Part shown: in pieces, positions 1 through 5,827 of the stretch
Layout of the letters: every line of letters begins with the position of its first letter
Position numbering within the stretch: position 1 is the first letter of the stretch
Assembly (NCBI GenBank): GCA_905215205.1
Contig: CAJMPK010000020.1
Span: 1 to 15,889 of the forward strand
DNA length: 15,889 nucleotides
DNA from: an uncultured bacterium
GTDB lineage: Bacteria > Actinomycetota > Coriobacteriia > Coriobacteriales > Coriobacteriaceae
Direction: 5' to 3'
Made by a program: the position numbers and the translations under genes
Notes under the pieces: model-generated
The model's input: only the letters and a program-made list of their open reading frames with translations
What the model was told of the DNA's origin: nothing
Database searches by the model: none

Positions 1-30
1 GGAGGCTTTTCTATACCCTCTGTTACAGGC

Positions 31-1122
31 TTACCGCTCCTCGTGTTGCGGCCCGGCTGCCTCGGCTGTCTTTACACGGTTCTTGTCGATGTACATGTTT
101 TTGTCGGCTTGGGAAAAGAGTTCACGCATGTTAGGCGGCTCGTCAAAATCACTGGAAAGTGCATAGCCCACCGCGTAGCTGATGGGCATATCGGCGTGAG
201 CCTCGGAATACTCGTTCACGTTCGCACGAACCCGAGCGAGACAGGACTCCACGGCAGCTCGATCGGCATCCCACAGCACCGCGATAAACTCATCGCCGCC
301 GTCGCGGCCCACAAAGCAAGTCTCAGACGCCACGCGCCCCAGCTGCCGGGCAAAAGAACGGATGTATTCGTCACCCTTCTCGTGACCAAAGGTGTTATTG
401 ACCGTATGCAGATTATTAAGATCGAAGACGCACAGGGCAACGGGCGCTTCAACGGAAACGGGATGCTCCTGCCCCAAGATCTCCTCGCACTTGTTCTTAT
501 TGGGCAGTCCCGTGGCTTCGTCGAGATAAACTTTACTCTGCAGCTCGCGATTGAGCGCGGCAGTTCGCACCGCGCGAACAAGTTCGACCGCAAAGGTCGC
601 CACCAAGCCCACGATGTCGATGATCACCAGACCCTCGAGACGATTGAGTGCCGCAGCCTTCTCCTGGGAATAGTCCTCCGCGAGTCGTGTGGCATCGTCG
701 CAAATGCCAAAGAACTCCTCGCTCATGGAGATGATGTCGGTGTTCTCGTAGCCGACTTCGCGCACGCGGCTGATCTCGGCGCAAAGCTCATCATAATAAT
801 TTGCAAGCTCGGTCATCTTTGCCTGATACTCGTCGTCGTCGAGACGGACGAGGTTGAGATCGTCACTTCCGTAACGCAAACCGTTGATGTATGAATCCAC
901 GGCTTTGAGCAGGTCATCTTGAGGTTGGCCCGCGTCCTCGAGCTTAACGATTCGCTGCGTGGTACCGCGCACCAGACCGGCGTAGTTGACTACGCGCGCC
1001 GTGCCCTGGATATCGGAGACGAGCAGCATAACATTGATGAAGAAGAAGATGAGAACTGCCGTGAGCACCATCATGAGCAGGCGTACCGCCCGGCTGGCTT
1101 TCTTGGCGGCAGAGGTATTCAT
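31..1122 (-). CDS. Membrane-anchored diguanylate cyclase (GGDEF domain)
   Basis: Predicted to make cyclic di-GMP from two GTP at the inner face of the membrane. The 363-residue protein has a membrane segment at about 13-35, an extracellular helical sensor region (about 36-162) and a second membrane segment at about 163-180. The GGDEF domain covers about 195-350. The sensor start (residues 45-62, NYAGLVRGTTQRIVKLE) resembles the four-helix PilJ/MCP-type input domain. The active-site GGDEF motif is intact at 275-279, and the metal/GTP-binding stretch FDLNNL...NNTFGHEKGD lies at 233-251. The usual inhibitory I-site (RxxD five residues before GGDEF) is absent; that position reads SETC, so product inhibition through it is unlikely. 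No EAL or HD-GYP domain is attached. The ATG at 1122 was chosen because GGAG lies 8 nt upstream; an in-frame ATG at 1176 lacks such a site. The gene is divergent from tex. Confidence 0.9.
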   Translation of the reverse strand: MNTSAAKKASRAVRLLMMVLTAVLIFFFINVMLLVSDIQGTARVVNYAGLVRGTTQRIVKLEDAGQPQDDLLKAVDSYINGLRYGSDDLNLVRLDDDEYQAKMTELANYYDELCAEISRVREVGYENTDIISMSEEFFGICDDATRLAEDYSQEKAAALNRLEGLVIIDIVGLVATFAVELVRAVRTAALNRELQSKVYLDEATGLPNKNKCEEILGQEHPVSVEAPVALCVFDLNNLHTVNNTFGHEKGDEYIRSFARQLGRVASETCFVGRDGGDEFIAVLWDADRAAVESCLARVRANVNEYSEAHADMPISYAVGYALSSDFDEPPNMRELFSQADKNMYIDKNRVKTAEAAGPQHEER

Positions 1123-1243
1123 AAGTTCACTCCAAATGGCAAAAGAGTAGGTGGCGCATAGCGTCTTGTAAATCACGTGGGGTCAACTCTACCAGATGAT
1201 TTTTCTAGGACGGGGGCCATTTTGCACCTCGACCTGATTCGTT

Positions 1244-1405
1244 CGCCACGAAATGGGCCTATCTACTACGTTTAGCCGACCACCCTCAACCATGCCAAAT
1301 TTCGCGAAATAAAAGCCGCAGGTAGGCGGCTTGCCGATTTTCGGTAAAACCAGGCACGGTCGACCCATACGGTTCAAACGTAGTAGATGGGTCGTTTTCG
1401 TGGCG
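1244..1405. repeat. Palindromic element with 30-bp imperfect inverted ends
   Basis: Bases 1244-1273 and 1376-1405 are inverted copies, matching at 26 of 30 positions. The inner 16 bp (CTATCTACTACGTTT core) differ at one position, which would be a G-U pair in RNA. The interior holds a perfect 12-bp palindrome, ATTTCGCGAAAT (1299-1310), and a 7-bp hairpin (1313-1332) near the centre. The layout resembles a small non-autonomous repeat (MITE-like) or a dispersed palindromic repeat. No target-site duplication is evident and no copy is visible elsewhere in the window. Confidence 0.6.
1308..1332 (-). terminator. Terminator-like hairpin inside the 1244-1405 element
   Basis: Read on the minus strand, AAGCCGC, a 6-nt loop and GCGGCTT form a perfect 7-bp stem followed by a T-rich run (TTTTATTT including the stem end). 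No minus-strand gene precedes it. It may therefore be part of the repeat's structure, or stop readthrough or a leader transcript heading into the GGDEF gene. Confidence 0.4.
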
Positions 1406-1433
1406 CGGCTCCAAAACAGTCTTTTGGGACGGG

Positions 1434-1442
1434 TGGTATCCT
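1434..1442 (+). promoter_or_regulatory. Possible extended -10 promoter of tex
   Basis: TGGTATCCT matches an extended -10 (TGn followed by TATCCT) about 45 nt before the tex start. No good -35 hexamer lies 17 bp upstream, so this is a tentative call. Confidence 0.3.
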
Positions 1443-1486
1443 TGGTAGCCCTGTGCTGCAAACGCACCTTAAACGCAAGGAGTCCC

Positions 1487-3634
1487 ATGGATCTTATCGC
1501 CCAGCTCGCCCGCGAGCTCAACCTTAAGGCCGTCAACATCGAGGCAGCCGTCAAGCTCATCGACGAGGGCAACACCATCCCCTTTATCTCGCGCTACCGC
1601 AAGGAAGCAACGGGTGGCATGGACGACGTCGCCCTGCGCGCACTCGACGAGCGCCTGTCTTACCTGCGCAATCTTGAGCAGCGCAAAGAGGACGTCATTC
1701 TGCTCATCGACGCCCAGGGCAAACTCACGCCAGAGCTTGAGCAGCAGATTCGCGAGGCCACGCAGCTCCAGCGTGTCGAGGACCTCTACAAGCCCTACCG
1801 CAAAAAGCGCATGACTCGCGCGCAGAAGGCCCGCGAGGCAGGCCTGGAGCCGCTTGCCAACATGATCATCATGCAGGCCTCGGCCAAGGGCAGCGCGCTC
1901 GATGCCGCCGCGGCCTACGTCAATGAGGACGCCGGCTTCAACACGCCCGAAAAGGCGCTCGCCGGCGCCGCCGACATCGTGGCCGAAACGGTGGCCGAGG
2001 ACCCCGAGAACGTCGCCGACCTGCGCGCCTTTACGCAAAACACCGCCGACATCATCGTCGAGGCCACCGACCCCGCCGAGAAGACCCCCTACGAGCCGTA
2101 CTACAGCTATGATGAGCCGCTGCGCCGCATCCCCAACCACCGTGTGCTGGCTATCGACCGCGGTGAGCGCGAGGGCAAGCTCCGCGTGCGCGTGAACGTC
2201 GACGGCGCCGCCGCCACGGCACGCCTCGGCAGCCGTTGGCCCCGCCGCCAGGGCGTCTTCGCGCCCGTCTTCGATGCCGCCATCGCCGACGGCTACAAGC
2301 GCCTCATGGCCCCCTCGCTGGAGCGCGAGGCCCGCGCCAAACTCACCGTTCGCGCCCAGACCGAGGCTATCAACGTCTTTGCCAAGAATCTCGAGGGCCT
2401 GCTCTCGGCACGCCCCGTCCGTGGCGCCCGCGTGCTCGCGCTCGATCCGGGCTACCGCACCGGCTGCAAGGTCGCCGTCATGGACGAGACCGGCAAGCTA
2501 CTCGACCACGGCGTGGTCTACCCCACCAAGCCGCGCCACGACGTCGCCGGCACCAAGCGCGAGCTCGCCCGCCTCGTCAAGAAGGACAGCGTCAACACCA
2601 TCGTCATCGGCAACGGCACCGCTAGCCGCGAGACCGAGGAAGTCGTCTCGGAGTTCATCGCCGAGAAGGCGCCCAGCCTTCGCTACACCATCGTCAACGA
2701 GGCCGGCGCATCGGTGTACTCCGCTTCCGAGCTTGCCAGCCAGGAGTATCCCGACTTGGACGTCACCGTGCGTGGCGCCATGAGCCTGGGCCGCCGCCTG
2801 CAAGACCCGCTGGCAGAGCTCGTCAAGATTCCGCCCCAGTCCATCGGCGTGGGCCAGTACCAGCACGACCTTGACCAGGCCGAGCTTTCGCGCACTCTGG
2901 GCCACGTGGTGGAGGACGTCGTCAACCGCGTAGGCGTCGACGTAAACACCGCGAGCGCGAGCCTGCTGGGCTACGTGTCGGGCATTACGCCGAGCGTGGC
3001 CAAAAACATCGTGGCCTACCGCGAGGAAAACGGCGCCTTTACCGATCGTCGCCAGCTCAAGAAGGTCCCCAAGCTGGGACCCAAGGCATATCTCAACGCC
3101 GCGGGCTTTTTGCGCATCAGTGGCGGCAAGAACCCGCTTGACGCGACAAGCGTCCACCCCGAGAGCTACGAGGTAGCCACGTCCGTCCTGGAGCGCGCAG
3201 GCGTTAAAGCCAGTGAGCTCAGCCGCGGCGGCGTGCCCGACATCGAGCGTCGCCTGGGCAGCATCTCGGCGCTGGCAAGCGACCTGAACTGCGGCACCCT
3301 CACGCTCATCGACATTGTCAACGAGCTCAAGAAGCCCGGTCGCGACCCGCGCGACGACGCGCCCGAGGTGGTCTTTAGCCGCTCAGCACTTTCCATCGAT
3401 GACCTGGAGCCCGGCATGGAACTCAAGGGCACGGTGCGCAACGTCGTCGACTTTGGCGCGTTCGTCGACGTGGGCGTGCACCAGGACGGCCTCGTGCACA
3501 TCTCCAAACTGGCCAACCGCTTTGTCAAGCACCCGAGCGACGTGGTGCGCGTCGGTGACACGGTCAAGGTGTGGATTGAAAAGGTCGATCGCGACCGCAA
3601 GAAGATCTCCCTCACCATGGTGCAGGGCAAGTAA
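1487..3634 (+). CDS. tex: Tex, S1-domain RNA-binding protein (transcription accessory factor)
   Basis: Conserved cytoplasmic nucleic-acid-binding protein of the Tex family, homologous to eukaryotic Spt6. In other bacteria it affects gene expression and stress or virulence traits, but its exact biochemical job is unsettled. The 715-residue length is near the family norm. The N-terminal helical region (about 1-200) has the family motif IPFISRYRKEATGG (31-44). A YqgF/RNase H-like domain begins with VLALDPGYRTGCKVAV (316-331). Helix-hairpin-helix segments cover about 485-545 (NTASASLLGYVSGI; the GAF motif near 516). A C-terminal S1 domain spans 643-712 (GTVRNVVDFGAFVDVGV, HISKL). The ATG at 1487 is preferred because AAGGAG lies just upstream (1477-1482) and the protein then begins as family members do. 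An upstream in-frame ATG at 1331 would add 52 atypical residues and start inside the repeat. Confidence 0.96.
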   Translation: MDLIAQLARELNLKAVNIEAAVKLIDEGNTIPFISRYRKEATGGMDDVALRALDERLSYLRNLEQRKEDVILLIDAQGKLTPELEQQIREATQLQRVEDLYKPYRKKRMTRAQKAREAGLEPLANMIIMQASAKGSALDAAAAYVNEDAGFNTPEKALAGAADIVAETVAEDPENVADLRAFTQNTADIIVEATDPAEKTPYEPYYSYDEPLRRIPNHRVLAIDRGEREGKLRVRVNVDGAAATARLGSRWPRRQGVFAPVFDAAIADGYKRLMAPSLEREARAKLTVRAQTEAINVFAKNLEGLLSARPVRGARVLALDPGYRTGCKVAVMDETGKLLDHGVVYPTKPRHDVAGTKRELARLVKKDSVNTIVIGNGTASRETEEVVSEFIAEKAPSLRYTIVNEAGASVYSASELASQEYPDLDVTVRGAMSLGRRLQDPLAELVKIPPQSIGVGQYQHDLDQAELSRTLGHVVEDVVNRVGVDVNTASASLLGYVSGITPSVAKNIVAYREENGAFTDRRQLKKVPKLGPKAYLNAAGFLRISGGKNPLDATSVHPESYEVATSVLERAGVKASELSRGGVPDIERRLGSISALASDLNCGTLTLIDIVNELKKPGRDPRDDAPEVVFSRSALSIDDLEPGMELKGTVRNVVDFGAFVDVGVHQDGLVHISKLANRFVKHPSDVVRVGDTVKVWIEKVDRDRKKISLTMVQGK

Positions 3635-3643
3635 ACCGCCAAA

Positions 3644-3859
3644 GCAAAGGTACCCCCTGCAGCGACGTGCAAAATCGCGAGTATTCTGCAAATTCCACCG
3701 TTCCGAACGCCCCACAGAGACAATAACGTCAAAAACAGCCCCCGTTTTAGCGACATTAGAGCCAGAACGGGGGCTGTTCCGTGCTTCACCCAACTGGTAA
3801 AAGCCTTTACCTTGCTGAATACTCTCAATTTTGCACGGCGCAGGCAGGGGTACCTTTGC
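3644..3859. repeat. Palindromic element with 48-bp imperfect inverted ends
   Basis: Bases 3644-3691 and 3812-3859 are inverted copies that align without gaps at 40 of 48 positions. The outer GCAAAGGTACCCC and the inner GTGCAAAAT and GAGTATTC blocks are the best conserved. A perfect 13-bp hairpin (3734-3778) sits almost exactly at the centre. The element starts 9 bp after the tex stop codon. The symmetry suggests a mobile or dispersed palindromic repeat; a chance arrangement of this length is very unlikely. Confidence 0.7.
3731..3778 (-). terminator. Rho-independent terminator for the transaldolase gene
   Basis: The stem AACAGCCCCCGTT pairs perfectly over 13 bp (3734-3746 with 3766-3778) around a 19-nt loop. 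On the minus strand it ends in a five-T run (3735-3731), the right polarity for transcripts from the transaldolase gene about 250 nt upstream. On the plus strand there is no T run, so it may also stop tex transcripts, but less clearly. Confidence 0.75.
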
Positions 3860-3924
3860 CCACGGCAGGATATGGAAGCCTATCGCAATTCAGCTCAGAA
3901 CCTACTGGCAAGCTCGTGCCGGCA

Positions 3925-3996
3925 GCCCCGGCCTTCCCTTTCCCTAGCGCGACCCTCGCGAAGCGCGTGAGCGATAGGGAAAGGGAAGGCCGGGGC
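3925..3996. repeat. Perfect 22-bp inverted repeat, 28-nt loop
   Basis: Bases 3925-3946 and 3975-3996 are exact reverse complements (core GGCCTTCCCTTTCCCTA). The loop (3947-3974) can pair further in short GCG-type steps. It begins 30 nt past the transaldolase stop on the minus strand and has no following T run, so it looks more like a repeat element, or an mRNA 3'-end stabiliser, than a classic terminator. Confidence 0.7.
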
Positions 3997-4026
3997 GAAT
4001 AGCCCGCAGCGTAGTCAGTGTTCGCG

Positions 4027-4731
4027 TTACGGCAGAATATGGAAGCCCAAAGCGGCGATATCCTTGGCAAAGCCGCGCACGGTGTCGAGCGAGACCTCGT
4101 ACGGGTCGCGGCCGATGTTCTTACGCTTGGCCAGGATGTTGTTGGGCACCGTGATGATCTGGCAACCGCATCCTTCCGCCTGGTAAATGTTGATGAGCTC
4201 GCGCGTGGACGCCCACAGGACCTCACAGCTGGGCTTGGCGGCGGCCTTCTTGACCGACTCCGTCATAAACGGAATGGGATCGACGCCGGTATCGGCGATA
4301 CGGCCGGCAAAGAGCGAGATAATGGACGGCGTCTCGGCGTCAACGGCCTCAACCATCTCGTCAACCTGCTTAGGCGTAAAGATGGTGGTGACGTTGACCT
4401 TGATGCCGTCGGCGGAAAGCTTGCGCACCAGCTCGGCGGTAGACTCGCCCTTGGTGGTCACGCACGGAATCTTGACGTAGACGTTATCTGCCCAGGTAGC
4501 GATCTCGCGAGCCTCGACCTCCATGGTCTCGACGTCGTCGGCAAAGACCTCAAACGAGACGGACACATCAGTGATGTGGGCCAGGACCTCCTTGGCAAAC
4601 GCGCGGTAATCCGTCACGCCGCCCTTCTTCATAAGGGACGGGTTGGTCGTGAAACCCTGAACGTTGCCGTTCTCGTACATGTCGAGCATGCCCTCGAGGT
4701 TTGCACCGTCAGCGAACACCTTAATTGCCAT
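4027..4731 (-). CDS. tal: Transaldolase (short, Staphylococcus-type family)
   Basis: Predicted class I aldolase of the pentose phosphate pathway, moving a dihydroxyacetone unit between sugar phosphates through a lysine Schiff base in the cytoplasm. The 234-residue protein is a compact (beta/alpha)8 barrel. It shows GFTTNPSLM (26-34), the catalytic lysine in YVKIP (K87), NVTTIFTP (113-120), FAGRIADTGVDP (141-152), WASTRE (173-178) and the family C-terminus VRGFAKDI. The FADGANLEGM start and the internal motifs match the short transaldolase group typified by staphylococci better than fructose-6-phosphate aldolase, although the two are related. The ATG at 4731 has AAAGGA about 9 nt upstream; an in-frame ATG at 4755 has none. 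It lies 193 bp downstream of the HAD gene on the same strand, so it may be cotranscribed or have its own promoter. Confidence 0.88.
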   Translation of the reverse strand: MAIKVFADGANLEGMLDMYENGNVQGFTTNPSLMKKGGVTDYRAFAKEVLAHITDVSVSFEVFADDVETMEVEAREIATWADNVYVKIPCVTTKGESTAELVRKLSADGIKVNVTTIFTPKQVDEMVEAVDAETPSIISLFAGRIADTGVDPIPFMTESVKKAAAKPSCEVLWASTRELINIYQAEGCGCQIITVPNNILAKRKNIGRDPYEVSLDTVRGFAKDIAALGFHILP

Positions 4732-4924
4732 CTGCCCGATTCCTTTCGTCTGCATATGGACGTTGAACTGCTAAACACTTTATCTATGTTTATCAAGGCG
4801 TGAGCTGCTGGTTTTTATCTTCTCGGCGAACGGTATAAACACCTCAGTGTTTGGATTGATAAATCGATTGAGCCTGCAAAAGCAAAGAGTCGCAGTTTGA
4901 GCAAACGTCAGAACGCGGGATTCA

Positions 4925-5752
4925 TTAGATGAGGCCGAAATGCCGCATCGCCGTGACGGTACCGTCATGCGCGACATCGTCGGTCACGTAGTCGGCGACC
5001 GCCTTGACCTCAGGCATGGCGTTGCCCATGGCGACAGCCGTCTCGACGGCAGCGAGCATGCCCAGGTCGTTGCCCGAATCGCCAAAGCCAAAGGTGCGCG
5101 CATTGCCAGTGCGGCCCAGATACTCCAGCGCTCGTGCCACGCCCACGCCCTTGTCGATACCCTTGGGGCTCAGCTCGCGATTCTGACCACCGGTGTTGCA
5201 GACCTCAAAATAGCGCTCGATAAAGTCGTCATCGCCGGCTACGCGAGTCAAACTGGGTACACCGAGGCATACCTTGCCCACGCGCAGACTGCCGTCGACG
5301 CGCATCTCCTCGGCGCTGTGCACCACAGAAGTGCCGATCAGAGACGACTGCTCAACACCCGCTGGTTCCAGGGCAAAAGTAGCCACGTTGGTCTCGAAAA
5401 AGGCCTCGATCCCTGCCGCGGCCATACGGCGTGCGAGCTCCACGATAACGTCCTCGTCAAAGCAGTCCTCGTGTACCACGCGGCCCTCGACCTCGAGCGT
5501 CGCCCCCGCCATGGCAACGACACCCGCAGGCTCCAAAGCACGCAGGCCATCGGCAATCAGCCACAAGGGACGACCCGTGCAGATAAATGCCTGGTGACCC
5601 GCATTGCGCAGGCGACCAAATGCATCGACAACGGCCTTCGATGGATGGACTGCATTGAAGTCCTTGTCGGTCATATCGTCGGGATCGAACGACGTCAGCG
5701 TGCCGTCCACGTCAAAAAAGAGCACGGCGGATTCGGGGCACGCATCAATCAT
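4925..5752 (-). CDS. HAD-superfamily phosphatase, Cof/IIB type
   Basis: Predicted Mg-dependent cytoplasmic phosphatase acting on a small phosphorylated metabolite, probably a sugar phosphate; the substrate cannot be read from sequence. All four HAD motifs are present in 275 residues: DVDGT (nucleophile D14, acid/base D16), CTGRP (T59), a lysine in KGIDKG (K201), and GFGDSGNDLGM (D225, D229). The long insertion between motifs II and III (about 80-190) is the C2-type cap of the Cof family. The ATG at 5752 has AAGGA 6 nt upstream and is preferred over an in-frame start at 5788. Its 5' end faces rlmL across 75 bp. A sugar-phosphate role would fit the transaldolase downstream, but that is only neighbourhood inference. 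Confidence 0.88.
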   Translation of the reverse strand: MIDACPESAVLFFDVDGTLTSFDPDDMTDKDFNAVHPSKAVVDAFGRLRNAGHQAFICTGRPLWLIADGLRALEPAGVVAMAGATLEVEGRVVHEDCFDEDVIVELARRMAAAGIEAFFETNVATFALEPAGVEQSSLIGTSVVHSAEEMRVDGSLRVGKVCLGVPSLTRVAGDDDFIERYFEVCNTGGQNRELSPKGIDKGVGVARALEYLGRTGNARTFGFGDSGNDLGMLAAVETAVAMGNAMPEVKAVADYVTDDVAHDGTVTAMRHFGLI

Positions 5753-5794
5753 ATGGGTTCCTTTCGAGGATAAGGGCAAACGAAGCATCCATCA

Positions 5795-5800
5795 TATAAT
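5795..5800 (+). promoter_or_regulatory. -10 element of rlmL promoter
   Basis: A perfect TATAAT lies 27 nt before the rlmL start, predicting a leader of only about 20 nt that still includes the GAGAGG ribosome site. No recognisable -35 hexamer lies 17 bp upstream (it reads AAGGGC). Confidence 0.45.
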
Positions 5801-5827
5801 GGAGCGACGCAACCAGAGAGGTCACCC

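Larger units (their letters stand above)
1123..1486. other. Divergent intergenic region, GGDEF gene / tex
   Basis: This 364-bp gap contains no convincing gene. It holds the starts of both flanking genes, a CACGTG palindrome at 1174-1179, a TTGACC -35-like hexamer on the minus strand at 1181-1186 and a 162-bp element with inverted ends (1244-1405, listed separately). A minus-strand open frame runs through it into tex, but it has no good start site and is carried by the repeat. Confidence 0.7.
3635..4026. other. Convergent intergenic region, tex / transaldolase
   Basis: This 392-bp gap has no supportable gene. It is mostly filled by two palindromic structures: a 216-bp element with 48-bp inverted ends around a terminator hairpin (3644-3859), and a perfect 22-bp inverted repeat (3925-3996). 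The unassigned remainder (3860-3924 and 3997-4026) shows only a short TGCCGGCA palindrome at 3917-3924. Confidence 0.75.

Noticed and set aside
43..894. Plus-strand open frame opposite the GGDEF gene
   Set aside because: The minus strand encodes an intact GGDEF protein with a good ribosome site; this frame has no motif and unusual composition.
1331..1486. N-terminal extension of tex from an upstream ATG
   Set aside because: The extra 52 residues are unlike Tex proteins and lie in the repeat; AAGGAG just before the ATG at 1487 decides the start.
1189..1578. Minus-strand open frame running from inside tex through the 1244-1405 element
   Set aside because: It overlaps the tex 5' end and the palindromic element and has no ribosome site; it is probably coding only by chance, though similar frames may be annotated wherever the repeat occurs.
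4837..4852. Small hairpin (AAACAC, 4-nt loop, GTGTTT) between the HAD and transaldolase genes as a terminator
   Set aside because: The stem is only 6 bp and AT-rich, with no T run on the minus strand after it.
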